64,000 nucleotides of DNA, taken from contig NZ_JAHKPV010000006.1 of assembly GCF_018860765.1 (NCBI RefSeq), positions 132,740 through 196,739 on the forward strand, written 5' to 3'. This document shows, one piece after another, positions 46,883 through 55,714 of this stretch. Origin of the DNA: Marinobacter salexigens. GTDB taxonomy: Bacteria; Pseudomonadota; Gammaproteobacteria; Pseudomonadales; Oleiphilaceae. Position numbers and translations under genes: made by a program. The notes beneath the pieces were generated by a model. That model did no database searches. It had not been told where the DNA came from and worked only from the letters and a program-made list of their open reading frames with translations. Every line of letters begins with the position of its first letter. Position 1 is the first letter of the stretch.

Positions 46883-46950
46883 TTGATCGAAAATCAACCA
46901 CCTTCCGCAAATCAATCAGGCGCTCTCAACAAAGAATCCACCACGAACGG

Positions 46951-46972
46951 CGTTAGGCTGGCTTACCTAACG
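46951..46972. promoter_or_regulatory. dyad upstream of moaA
   Basis: CGTTAGG, 8-nt spacer, CCTAACG, perfect 7-bp arms, 90 bp before the moaA ATG. The CGTTA/TAACG ends recall ModE boxes, but the spacing is two bases short of the usual. It could also be a leader hairpin. Confidence 0.4.
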
Positions 46973-47061
46973 AGGGGTATCGGCTTCCCTGTTAGATTCT
47001 GCGATACTCAACCTATCAGTAATCCTTAAACGCGCATTCAGCAGTTACAGGAAAGATATCG

Positions 47062-48054
47062 ATGTCCAAAAGCAAACTGACAGACCGTTTTGGCAGAACC
47101 GTCAATTACGTGCGCCTGTCCGTTACCGACCGCTGCGATTTCCGCTGCGTTTATTGCATGGCAGAGGAGATGACGTTTCTGCCACGGCAACAGGTTTTAA
47201 CGCTTGAGGAAATTGCCCGAGTAGCGAAAACATTCGCGTCTTTGGGCACAGAAAAAATCCGCCTCACCGGTGGCGAACCTCTGGTTCGCAAAGACATTCT
47301 TGAGCTGGTTCGGGAAATAGGTACCTACGGCCTGCGTGACTTCGCCATGACCACTAACGGCAGCCAGTTGCCAACCATGGCAGAACCACTGCAGCAAGCT
47401 GGCCTGAAGCGGCTGAATATTAGCCTAGACTCTTTGGATCCGGAAAAGTTCGCCAGCATTACCCGCACGGGTAAACTGTCGCAGGTTCTGGAAGGTATAG
47501 ACGCAGCCAGAGCTGCCGGGTTTAAAGGCATTAAACTCAATACCGTTGTGATGAAAGGTGGGAATGATCACGAGGTACCGGATTTAATCGAGTTTGCGCG
47601 TAAGAAAAACGTGGACATTACGTTTATTGAAGAAATGCCACTGGGTGAGATTTCCGAACACGATCGTGGTCAGGCTTTATGTACCAGTGACGAGGTGCGC
47701 GACATAGTCCGCCAGCACCACGACCTGAGGCCTACGCCGGAAGACTCCGGCGGCCCTGCCCGCTATTACCGAATGTCTGACAGCCCTATTAAAGTTGGCT
47801 TTATCTCGCCTCACTCCCACAATTTTTGCTCCACCTGCAACCGGGTACGTGTAACCGTTGAGGGCAGATTACTGCTTTGTTTGGGCAACGAGCACTCTGT
47901 TGATCTTCGCCGGGTACTTCGTGGCCATCCGGTAACCAATGACAAACTCCGGCAAACCATCATCGACTCAATGGATCTAAAGCCAGAGCGCCACCACTTC
48001 TCAAGCAATGGCGATGTGCAAATCCTGCGCTTCATGAATATGACGGGGGGGTGA
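47062..48054 (+). CDS. moaA: GTP 3',8-cyclase (molybdenum cofactor synthesis)
   Basis: 330-residue radical SAM enzyme for the first step of molybdopterin synthesis. N-terminal cluster Cys25, Cys29, Cys32 in CDFRCVYC; C-terminal [4Fe-4S] cluster cysteines in FCSTCNRVR and [18 protein letters not shown] is the SAM-binding GGE motif. It lacks the C-terminal GG of some MoaA at the expected spot but ends in MTGG, so it is complete. In Pseudomonas a moaA copy sits at the end of the nar operon; here it is about 11 kb from narGHJI but in the same respiration block, so it likely serves nitrate reductase. Confidence 0.95.
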   Translation: MSKSKLTDRFGRTVNYVRLSVTDRCDFRCVYCMAEEMTFLPRQQVLTLEEIARVAKTFASLGTEKIRLTGGEPLVRKDILELVREIGTYGLRDFAMTTNGSQLPTMAEPLQQAGLKRLNISLDSLDPEKFASITRTGKLSQVLEGIDAARAAGFKGIKLNTVVMKGGNDHEVPDLIEFARKKNVDITFIEEMPLGEISEHDRGQALCTSDEVRDIVRQHHDLRPTPEDSGGPARYYRMSDSPIKVGFISPHSHNFCSTCNRVRVTVEGRLLLCLGNEHSVDLRRVLRGHPVTNDKLRQTIIDSMDLKPERHHFSSNGDVQILRFMNMTGG

Positions 48055-48194
48055 TTCCCCTCGTCTTAGCCATACGGCTGACCAATCAACCCCTACACTA
48101 CTCTTCCACTCTTTACCCCCTTCACTGCACTGGCCTACTGAGTCGTTAAGCTTTAAGCTCTTGAACTCACAAAAATAATTTTCAGGGCAGACTC

Positions 48195-49925
48195 ATGAAA
48201 AAAACCGGCGCCACTCTCGTTCGCCATGCACTGGAGCAACTCGGCATACGCCGCACATTTGGCATTCCGGGTGTACACACCACTGAAATCTATGACGAGC
48301 TTAACCGTTCTGACAGCATTGAGCCTGCACTTGTAACCCATGAGTGCGGCGGTGCGTTTATGGCAGATGCGGTCAGCCGCACCGGTGCAGAGCTGGGCAC
48401 CATGCTGATTGTGCCAGCAGCGGGCGTTACCCACGCCGCTAGCGGTATCGGCGAGGCGGGCATTGATGGCATCCCCATGCTGATCATTTCCGGCGGGATT
48501 CATTCAGAGTCGGGGCACCGTTACCAGCTTCACGAAATGGACCAGCATGCCCTGCTCAAGCCAATCACCAAGAAAACGTGGCGCATTGCCAACCACAGAG
48601 AAATCATTCCAACGCTTTACGAAGCCTACGACACTGCAATGGGTGGCGAGCCCGGGCCGGTCTTTGTCGAAATCCCGGTAAACATTAGCAACTTTTTGGG
48701 CGAAGTGGACGACATGCCACTTTACCAAGCCCCGCCTGCCCCCAAGCAACCGGACCAGACTTTGATTGATGCGGCAGCTCAGGCTCTGGTGCAGGCAACG
48801 CAGCCAGGGATTTTTGCAGGCTGGGGCTCAGTTGATGCTCAGGCAGACTTGATCGAACTGGCCGAACTGCTGGATGCGCCTGTTTCAACAACGCTTCAGG
48901 GCCTTAGTGCCTTCCCGGGCGACCACCCGCTGCACACCGGAATGGGTATGGGCCACTATGCCGTGCCAGCCGCAGCCAATGCCTTCGCAAAAATAGATTG
49001 CCTGTTAGCGATCGGCACACGATTCTCGGAAATCCCAACCGGAAGCTACGGCATTAATCCGCCCAACACCTTGATTCATCTAGATATTAATCCTGAAGTA
49101 TTTAGCACCAACTATCCGGCCACTCATGCCATTGAAGGAGACGCACGAGTGACCCTGCCTGCGCTTCTGAAAGCTGTAAAAACTCTAAAAGCCTCGGCCT
49201 CTGATACTGGCATCCGCGCGCAAATTGCCCATGACAAAGCGGCTTATAAAAAAGAGTGGCGTGATCACGATAGTGGCGACCGGGTAAACCCGGAACTGTT
49301 TTTCAGCCACCTGCGTGAGCGCCTTAATAACGATGCGATTGTCGTCGCGGACGATGGCAATCATACGTTTTTGGTGGCCGAGCTGATGCCTATTTTGGGC
49401 GCCCGGAATTACATGTCTCCGAGCGATTTCAACGCCATGGGCTATTGTGTGCCCGGAGCTATCGGCGCAAAGCTTGCCAATCCTGAGCGTCAAGTTGTCG
49501 GCATTGTTGGCGATGGCGCATTGCTGATGACGGGCATGGAGCTGGTCACCGCGGCACGTTTACAGGCCGGTGTGATGATTTTCGTGTTTAATGATGGTGA
49601 GCTATCGCAGATTGCTCAGGCACAGCAAATTCCATACAACCAGAAGACCTGTACGGTGCTTGGCACCATGGACTATGAGGCCTTTGCCAAGGCTGTGGGT
49701 GTTGAGTTTGTTTCTATGGCGGGGAATCAGGATATTTCTGACAGCCTAGAGATTGCGCTTCAGAAGTCGGCGGCTGGGAAGCCGGTTTTAGTGGATGTGC
49801 GCATCGACTATTCCAAGTCGACACGGTTTACAGCAGGGGTGGTGAAGACCAACTTGTCTCGGATGGCGACCCGGGACAAGTTGAAGATTGTGGGGCGGGC
49901 CCTATGGAGAAGAGTCCGACCTTAA
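48195..49925 (+). CDS. thiamine-diphosphate enzyme, acetolactate synthase-like
   Basis: 576-residue ThDP enzyme of the acetolactate synthase/oxidase family. Residues about 1-165 form the pyrimidine domain with catalytic Glu in THECGGAFMADA; 190-320 the central domain; 360-545 the pyrophosphate domain with GDGALLMTGMELVTAARLQA and FND. Substrate is unknown; candidates include 2-oxoacid decarboxylases and sulfo- or oxalyl-type enzymes. It lacks a neighbouring small regulatory subunit, so true biosynthetic IlvB is unlikely. It overlaps nosL by 4 bp convergently and probably has no link to denitrification. Confidence 0.85.
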   Translation: MKKTGATLVRHALEQLGIRRTFGIPGVHTTEIYDELNRSDSIEPALVTHECGGAFMADAVSRTGAELGTMLIVPAAGVTHAASGIGEAGIDGIPMLIISGGIHSESGHRYQLHEMDQHALLKPITKKTWRIANHREIIPTLYEAYDTAMGGEPGPVFVEIPVNISNFLGEVDDMPLYQAPPAPKQPDQTLIDAAAQALVQATQPGIFAGWGSVDAQADLIELAELLDAPVSTTLQGLSAFPGDHPLHTGMGMGHYAVPAAANAFAKIDCLLAIGTRFSEIPTGSYGINPPNTLIHLDINPEVFSTNYPATHAIEGDARVTLPALLKAVKTLKASASDTGIRAQIAHDKAAYKKEWRDHDSGDRVNPELFFSHLRERLNNDAIVVADDGNHTFLVAELMPILGARNYMSPSDFNAMGYCVPGAIGAKLANPERQVVGIVGDGALLMTGMELVTAARLQAGVMIFVFNDGELSQIAQAQQIPYNQKTCTVLGTMDYEAFAKAVGVEFVSMAGNQDISDSLEIALQKSAAGKPVLVDVRIDYSKSTRFTAGVVKTNLSRMATRDKLKIVGRALWRRVRP

Positions 49926-50464
49926 TGCCTCATATCACCATGCATTTCACCGGCGGGCATCTCTGTGTTGAGGTGCTCTAAGGTGATTGCATCAAAAGCC
50001 AATATCTCACCCCCGTGTTCCATCATAAAGTCATGAGCCGCCGATTCGGTGGAGAAGCTCGCCAATGTCTGACCCATGGCGCCTTTGCGTTTCGAGCCAA
50101 CCACGTAGACAGCTTCGCGGGCGTCTATCAGGGCGGTGTCATCGGGGCTTTCCCATTCGGTTTGGCTCATGTCGTGAACATAAAGCGTGTGCTTGCGCAT
50201 TGTGTTCTCTGGCTGCAGTGACCAGGCGAACATGTCTCGGGTGGAGCAGAATTTGTGAACGGTTTGTTCTTTTTCGGTAATCACTTCGCCCTTCGGGCCG
50301 GGGAAGCGGGTTATGGCCATGCCGCATACGTGGCACTCGTCGCCGTCTTCTATGTGCACCGCAGCGGGTTTTTCGACGACTTCTTCAGTTTCTCCGGAGC
50401 AGCCGACCAGAAATACCGAGAACATCAGCAATGCAGATAATAGTTTTAAACGTACAGGTTTCAT
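49922..50464 (-). CDS. nosL: NosL copper-binding lipoprotein
   Basis: 180-residue lipoprotein, lipobox FLVGC (Cys22). The NosL signature is ECHVCGMAITRFPGPKGE, with the Cys and Met residues that bind Cu(I), then KFCSTRDMF. NosL passes copper to the NosDFY complex or NosZ at the outer face of the membrane. Its C-terminus holds Met/His (MPAGEMHGDMRH), also suited to copper. Last gene of the nos cluster. Confidence 0.95.
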   Translation of the reverse strand: MKPVRLKLLSALLMFSVFLVGCSGETEEVVEKPAAVHIEDGDECHVCGMAITRFPGPKGEVITEKEQTVHKFCSTRDMFAWSLQPENTMRKHTLYVHDMSQTEWESPDDTALIDAREAVYVVGSKRKGAMGQTLASFSTESAAHDFMMEHGGEILAFDAITLEHLNTEMPAGEMHGDMRH

Positions 50465-50507
50465 GGAGTTCTCCAGAGTTAAGTGGCTAAAGCTAGGTTG
50501 GCCAAAA

Positions 50508-51338
50508 TTAAATGCGGCGGCTACGGAACAACGCCCATGCGCCAGTTAAGGGAATAACAAACCAAAGAACCAATGCCAGCCACAGCCCGCTCGGGCCAAT
50601 GGGCAGGTCTGCACCAAGGCTTAGAACGCCACTGAGCTGCGCGCTATCACTAAACGTCACTATGTTTAGCAAACGGTAGATATCTGTGGGGTTGAGTAGC
50701 AGCAGCCAGGGCAGCAGTTCTGGGTTGAACTCGCCTTGGCTTGCAACCAGTGTTCCAAGCAGCATCAAGTCGAATATCAGCACAAAGAAAAACCAGATAG
50801 CTAAAGCTAATCCTGCAGCAACCGGTTTCTCGCTTACACGCACGCTAACGACATACGCCAGTGCAATAAAACTCCAGCCCAGCAATGTGGTCGAAACGAT
50901 AAAACGGAACATGGCGATAGCCAGAGCTCCGACGGCGACATCTTCTACCAGCAATGCAATGGCAACACCTGCCACGCCAAAGCCAATCAAGGTAGCCAGC
51001 GCCAACGTAAGCCCGTGGCCGAGAAACTTGCCGAACAACAATTGCCCACGGCTTAGGGGGTAGGTCATTAACAGCAACAAGGTGCCGCCCTCTTCCTCCC
51101 CCACAATGGCGTCATAAGCCAAGAGCAGGGCAATAAGCGGAATGAGGAAAATACCCAAACTGGCAAGACTGGCAATCGTTGCCGGGGTAGAGGCGTAACC
51201 CACCTGCCCAGATGCTGCGGCACCGAACCAGGCGATGCCGACTGCGAGAGTTGCGAACACTATGGCGATCGCTATCAGCCAACGGTTGCGCAAGCTGTCG
51301 CTCAACTCCTTACGTGCAATAGTCCAGATACTGTTCAT
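50508..51338 (-). CDS. nosY: NosY ABC permease
   Basis: 276-residue inner-membrane protein with six hydrophobic segments (first at about 20-42), the permease of the NosDFY complex that matures the tetranuclear copper site of nitrous oxide reductase. The family stretch YDAIVGEEEGGTLLLLMTYP is present. Its start overlaps the nosF stop by four bases. The last codons FRSRRI end 43 nt before nosL. Confidence 0.95.
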   Translation of the reverse strand: MNSIWTIARKELSDSLRNRWLIAIAIVFATLAVGIAWFGAAASGQVGYASTPATIASLASLGIFLIPLIALLLAYDAIVGEEEGGTLLLLMTYPLSRGQLLFGKFLGHGLTLALATLIGFGVAGVAIALLVEDVAVGALAIAMFRFIVSTTLLGWSFIALAYVVSVRVSEKPVAAGLALAIWFFFVLIFDLMLLGTLVASQGEFNPELLPWLLLLNPTDIYRLLNIVTFSDSAQLSGVLSLGADLPIGPSGLWLALVLWFVIPLTGAWALFRSRRI

Positions 51339-52267
51339 TGCGCACCTCCGCGGTGGGCAAGACCACCAGACCCTATAAAGTGCACATACACGTCCTCCAG
51401 TGTTGGCTGGTAAATGCCTAAGTCGCGCACCTCGCCGGAGGCCATCAGAGCCTTCACCAACGCCATTTTTTCCGCTGGGCGAACATCCACATGCAGCCGT
51501 CCATTATCGTGGCGCATCATTAGCCCTGCCGAAGCCTTGGCATTATTGACAACAGACTCCAGTGCCGCCACGGTGCTTTCCGGTTCAATAGAAAGCGTGG
51601 TGGGCATGTTAGCTTGCCTACGCAACGAGGCCAGATCCCCCACTGCTTTCAAACTGCCTTCGGTAAGAATCGCCGCCCGATCAATATAGGGCTCCACACC
51701 GGGAAGCACATGGGAGCACAAAACAATCCCCGTGCCTTCATCCCGCAACTTGCGCAAGAGGCGGTACAGATCAGCCGTGGCCACGGGATCCAGCCCCACT
51801 GTGGGCTCATCCAACATCAACAACCGAGGTTTACCGAGCAATGCTTGTGCGAGCCCAAGGCGCTGACGCATGCCTTTGGAGTAGGTTTTAACCCGAGTAT
51901 CCATCGCATCATCCAACCCCACCTGCCCCAGCAGTTCAGGCACTTGGCGTAGGTTCGCGCCTTTTAACCGAGCAAAATGCGCAAGAATCTCGCGGCCGGT
52001 GAGCTGTGGATAAAACATCACGTTCTCTGGCAGATAACCGATATGCTGGCTGATTTTGGGATCGCCAGCTTCGCCATCCAAAACCGACACTTTACCTTGG
52101 GATGGGGTCATCAACCCCAGAATCAGCTTGATGCTGGTCGTTTTGCCTGCGCCGTTGTGACCAAACAACCCAAGAATCTCCCCGGGCTCAAGCCGCAAAT
52201 CAACGCCATTCAACACCAGCGCCTTATCGTACTTGTAGCTCACATTCTCTAGACAAAAACAGCTCAT
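51335..52267 (-). CDS. nosF: NosF ABC ATPase
   Basis: 310-residue ATPase of the NosDFY complex. Walker A GHNGAGKTT (35-43), signature region YSKGMRQRLGLAQALL in the place of LSGGQ, Walker B LLMLDEPTVGLDP, and H-loop CSHVLPG. The first base of nosF overlaps the last base of nosD. With NosY and NosD it links ATP use in the cytoplasm to copper-site assembly in the periplasm. Confidence 0.95.
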   Translation of the reverse strand: MSCFCLENVSYKYDKALVLNGVDLRLEPGEILGLFGHNGAGKTTSIKLILGLMTPSQGKVSVLDGEAGDPKISQHIGYLPENVMFYPQLTGREILAHFARLKGANLRQVPELLGQVGLDDAMDTRVKTYSKGMRQRLGLAQALLGKPRLLMLDEPTVGLDPVATADLYRLLRKLRDEGTGIVLCSHVLPGVEPYIDRAAILTEGSLKAVGDLASLRRQANMPTTLSIEPESTVAALESVVNNAKASAGLMMRHDNGRLHVDVRPAEKMALVKALMASGEVRDLGIYQPTLEDVYVHFIGSGGLAHRGGAQ

Positions 52268-53532
52268 CAGGACTCCGGTTGCAACATGTTGGGCGGACTC
52301 ATCAACGGGTATGAATCAGTCACTCCCGCGGCCTTAACCACTGGAAACGCTTCCTGAACCCAGCGCAGCGTATCCACCGCCGGGCTGAACATCAGGATTT
52401 TGGCCTCGGGGTAGGTCCATAGCAGGCGATCAACATTATCGTTAGGCTCGTAAGGCACATCGCCGATACCATCCTGATTGCGATCCCAACCCAGATAGTC
52501 ACTCCAGAAATTACCCTCGTCGCCCTTCGACCACTCCTGCGTGCGCTGGGCGACATACTTGACCTGACGCTGATTGTTGATAAACGCATTACGGAAAACC
52601 TCGTTATCCTCCGAGCCTGCGGTTAAATGGATACCCACTCCGCTGTCCCGAAACACGTTGTTTTCAAACGTGTTGTACAAAGAGTTATAGATAAAAACGG
52701 CCTTCCCTTCAGCGCCAGATACAGAAACACCAGCCGTCTGACCCTGCGACACGCCGGAAACCACATTCCCCCGTAGTACCGACTGGGTAATGAAGTTCAT
52801 CAGAATGCCGTAATTCTCATCATTCTCGGAACGGTTATTGAGCACAGTAAGCCGCTTGCTTTGCATCAGCGCGTAGCCAGTACGGGTCCCTCGGGTCACA
52901 TTACCTTCCAACAGATTATCCATGGAATACATATAGTGAATCCCATAGCGCAGATCCGCCATGGTGTTATTGCGAATCTTATTCCCGTTAGCCGTCTCAA
53001 TATAAATCGCATCTCGGGTTTGGCGAATATCATTCCCTTCAATCAAAGCCCCGGTGGTATTGAACAAATGAATACCATTCCCGCGGTCATTCGGACGAAC
53101 AGTCGCATCACCACGAATGATATTGTTCCTAACCGTCACATCCGGCGCCGCATCCAACCAGACACCAAACGCCGTGCCTTGCAGGTCGTTACTCTCAATC
53201 GTCGTGTCACTGGCCTCACGGTTAATAAAAACCCCGGCATCAAGCTCATTCAGATCCGTACCCCAGTTCCGGATACGACACCCTGTGAGCGTTACGCCCT
53301 CAGCCAGAATCTCCACCGCATTCCCCGTACCGCCACCATCAATCAGTGTTCTCGGACTGCAAGCCACAGCCACCCCTGGCACCCGAATGGCCAAAGACGG
53401 AAGGTTTTCAGGTGGAAGCTCAAAAGAAGCGCCCGGCTCCAGATCATCCAGCTGCTGCTGAATATCGGCCTGAGCGGTCAGCGATAGCGAAGCGACTGTC
53501 AGGGCCGCAACTACGCGCAAAATGTGGTACAT
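52267..53532 (-). CDS. nosD: NosD periplasmic copper-maturation protein
   Basis: 421-residue periplasmic protein with a signal peptide (1-22, cleaved after AQA) and a right-handed beta-helix of CASH/PbH1 repeats (GNDIRQTRDAIYIETANGNK, NLLEGNVTRGTRTGY and further copies). It is the substrate-handling subunit of NosDFY. ATG 53532 is preferred to TTG 53535. The 209-bp gap to nosZ holds a terminator-like hairpin and a long inverted-repeat element, so nosD may be less expressed than nosZ. Confidence 0.95.
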   Translation of the reverse strand: MYHILRVVAALTVASLSLTAQADIQQQLDDLEPGASFELPPENLPSLAIRVPGVAVACSPRTLIDGGGTGNAVEILAEGVTLTGCRIRNWGTDLNELDAGVFINREASDTTIESNDLQGTAFGVWLDAAPDVTVRNNIIRGDATVRPNDRGNGIHLFNTTGALIEGNDIRQTRDAIYIETANGNKIRNNTMADLRYGIHYMYSMDNLLEGNVTRGTRTGYALMQSKRLTVLNNRSENDENYGILMNFITQSVLRGNVVSGVSQGQTAGVSVSGAEGKAVFIYNSLYNTFENNVFRDSGVGIHLTAGSEDNEVFRNAFINNQRQVKYVAQRTQEWSKGDEGNFWSDYLGWDRNQDGIGDVPYEPNDNVDRLLWTYPEAKILMFSPAVDTLRWVQEAFPVVKAAGVTDSYPLMSPPNMLQPES

Positions 53533-53571
53533 CAAATAAGTTCTCTAGCTGAAAGCTACTGCCAAATTCGG

Positions 53572-53684
53572 GCAATACATTGGAAGAGCGACTTCCAAAA
53601 CTGTGCGAAGCCATGGATGGCGAAGCCAAGCGTACATGGAAGTATTCACAGCGTGTTTTGGAAGTCGCTCTTCCAATGTATTGC
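53572..53684. repeat. long inverted-repeat element B with conserved core
   Basis: A perfect 30-bp inverted repeat (53572-53601 against 53655-53684) encloses a 53-nt core close to that of the element at 6967-7072: both share AGCCATGGA/GGCCATGGA, CAAGCG and ACATGGA stretches in order. Each arm here is itself a smaller inverted repeat (TTGGAAG-AGCGA-CTTCCAA). It lies between nosZ and nosD; on the nos-sense strand the core is the complement of that at metK-ahcY. Confidence 0.85.
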
Positions 53685-53704
53685 TTCTCAAAAGTCAGAA
53701 AACA

Positions 53705-53726
53705 CGGAGCCCAAAGAAGGGCTCCG
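53705..53726 (-). terminator. terminator or attenuator after nosZ
   Basis: Perfect 8-bp stem CGGAGCCC/GGGCTCCG with a 6-nt loop, 15 nt past the nosZ stop. On the minus strand it is followed by TGTTTTCTGACTTTT. It would stop or reduce transcription before nosD and set more nosZ mRNA than nosDFYL mRNA. Confidence 0.7.
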
Positions 53727-53741
53727 GTCAAAACACCTAAA

Positions 53742-55637
53742 TCAGGCTTTCTCTACCAACATCCGACCCGTCATCTCCATGTGCAAAGCGTGACAGAACC
53801 AGTTGCAGTAATACCAGTTAACCCCCGGCTTATCCGCAATGAACGTAACCGAAGACGTCTGCTGCGGGCTGATCTCCATGCTCACACCATGGTTAACCAT
53901 AGAGAAACCATGAGTCACATCCTCAATGGTATCCTGATTGGTAACATACACCGTCACCTCATCGCCCTGCTTCACCTTGAACTCAGTCAAGCCGAACATA
54001 GGCGCAACCGACGTCATGTAAACGCGAACCTTATTACCATCGCGAATCACCTTGTTATCGGATTCCAGAGTAATGCCATCCTTCTCGGCCTGAGCGCGGG
54101 CGCTAGCAAAGTAAGGGTCGTCACGGGTATAAACCTTCTTGGTCTTGATCTGATCACGGCGAACCATAATGCAGTCGTGTGGCTCGGCGAAGGCGGGGCC
54201 GTCGTGAACCAGCTTCATCTCTTCACCGGAAATATCGATCAACTGATCGTTCTCCGCATGCAACGGACCTACCGGCAGGAAGCGGTCTTTGGAGAACTTT
54301 GACAAAACAACCAGCCACTTGCCATCCGCATCACGTGATTCTGTCAGTGAGGCATGGTTATGGCCCGGCTGGTAATGCACATCCAGCTTCTGGCGCAGGT
54401 AATTAACGTCTTCACCGTTATAGTGCTTGATGGCATCAGCGATGTTCCACTTGGCTACCTGACTGTCGATAAACAGCGTAGTGTATGCGTTGCCGCGGCC
54501 ATCGTAGGTGGTGTGCAGAGGCCCAAGACCCAACTCTGGTTCGGCAACAACAACATCGCGAAGTTCGATTTTGTCATCAAACACATCGTCCAATTTATCG
54601 ATCGCAATCACCGTACAAGTAGGCGACAGCTTACCGGCTGCGATGAAATACTTACCGTCCGGAGAAGTATTCACACCATGCGGGTTTTTGGGCACAGGAA
54701 TGTAACGGGTAAGTTTAGATTTGCCACGGCCATCGACAACCGGAACTTTCGAATCACCTAGCGTCTTGAAGTCGCCATTTTTTACAGCTTCCTCGATACG
54801 CTCAACGTTGAATACCACAACCCAGTCCCGATCGTTGCGCATGGTGCCCGCAAGATCCTTGGCCTTCTCCGAGTTGTAACAGGTAGAGGCTGCATACTTA
54901 CCGGTGTAGTCGGCATCGGTGTTATCCAGATTGCCATCGACAATAACCTGCCAGGCCACTTCCATGGTTTCCGCATCCAGTGCATTGAACATGGTGTAGC
55001 TGTTCTCCATGGAAAAATCGCTACCATCGTTCGGATGGGGAATCACATACTCGGCATTACAGAACACGTACTTGGTGTGCGGCACCTTCTGCAAACGCAA
55101 GCCGTGAATCGCCTGCACGTTCGGAATGTGAGTGATTTTGTCGCACTTCATGATATCCAGACGGATACGAGCTACGCGAGTGTTGGCTTTATCGTTGATG
55201 AACAGGTATTTCCCATCGTAACGCCCATCGGTCATGGAAACGTGGGGGTGGTGGCAGTCGCCGTTCAAGAACTTGTTGTCGTGACCAAGAACATCCTTAC
55301 TTTCGTTAGTAATACCCCAGCCCGTCGCAGAATCCACATTAAAGACAGGGATACGCATCAATTCGCGCATGGACGGCACGCCAAGAACTCGCACTTCGCC
55401 CTGATGACCACCACTCCAGAAACCGTAGTACTCGTCAAGTTCGCCCGGCCCTACGTGAATCTTGTTTTGTGCTTCCTTCGCCGCAGCGGCAAAGGACTCG
55501 CGGGTCATTACAGCACCACCTAGGCCCGCAGCACCAACCGCACCGGCCAGCGCAGTAGCACCCAGGAAACGGCGGCGGCTCAGGCCGCTTTCACCACTTT
55601 CCGGCATGTCCTTTTCGAACTCATCTGTCTTTTTCAT
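53742..55637 (-). CDS. nosZ: nitrous oxide reductase (clade I, TAT-exported)
   Basis: 631-residue periplasmic copper enzyme reducing N2O to N2. The twin-arginine signal is [20 protein letters not shown] near 20-40. The N-terminal seven-bladed propeller carries CuZ histidines in CHHPHVS and others; the C-terminal cupredoxin domain has the CuA ligands Cys611, Trp613, Cys615, His619 and Met622 in [15 protein letters not shown]. The TAT signal marks clade I. ATG 55637 with GGAG is chosen over TTG 55646. It follows nosR; its leader is A-rich on the sense strand. Confidence 0.98.
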   Translation of the reverse strand: MKKTDEFEKDMPESGESGLSRRRFLGATALAGAVGAAGLGGAVMTRESFAAAAKEAQNKIHVGPGELDEYYGFWSGGHQGEVRVLGVPSMRELMRIPVFNVDSATGWGITNESKDVLGHDNKFLNGDCHHPHVSMTDGRYDGKYLFINDKANTRVARIRLDIMKCDKITHIPNVQAIHGLRLQKVPHTKYVFCNAEYVIPHPNDGSDFSMENSYTMFNALDAETMEVAWQVIVDGNLDNTDADYTGKYAASTCYNSEKAKDLAGTMRNDRDWVVVFNVERIEEAVKNGDFKTLGDSKVPVVDGRGKSKLTRYIPVPKNPHGVNTSPDGKYFIAAGKLSPTCTVIAIDKLDDVFDDKIELRDVVVAEPELGLGPLHTTYDGRGNAYTTLFIDSQVAKWNIADAIKHYNGEDVNYLRQKLDVHYQPGHNHASLTESRDADGKWLVVLSKFSKDRFLPVGPLHAENDQLIDISGEEMKLVHDGPAFAEPHDCIMVRRDQIKTKKVYTRDDPYFASARAQAEKDGITLESDNKVIRDGNKVRVYMTSVAPMFGLTEFKVKQGDEVTVYVTNQDTIEDVTHGFSMVNHGVSMEISPQQTSSVTFIADKPGVNWYYCNWFCHALHMEMTGRMLVEKA

Positions 55638-55670
55638 AACATCCAACTCCGTTATTAGTAATGGCGGTTC

Positions 55671-55709
55671 TATTTCTATTTTTTGGTTTTTTTCGTTTTT
55701 GGTTTTTTG
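55671..55709 (-). promoter_or_regulatory. A-rich leader before nosZ
   Basis: On the nosZ sense strand the sequence is a near-continuous A-rich run broken by CC or CG (AAAAAACCAAAAACGAAAA and on). Its character fits the AANAANAA motif bound by Hfq/Crc in pseudomonads. It lies about 40-70 nt upstream of the start codon, in the nosR-nosZ gap. Function is inferred. Confidence 0.4.
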
Positions 55710-55714
55710 CCTTG

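Noticed and set aside
46883-46897. FNR/DNR box TTGAT-ATCAA between the NsrR-like site and moaA
   Set aside because: The spacer is five bases (CGAAA), not four, so the half-sites are out of register for an FNR-type dimer.
53580-54302. 240-codon plus-strand frame opposite nosZ
   Set aside because: It begins inside element B and runs antisense through nosZ; composition is that of a reversed coding sequence.
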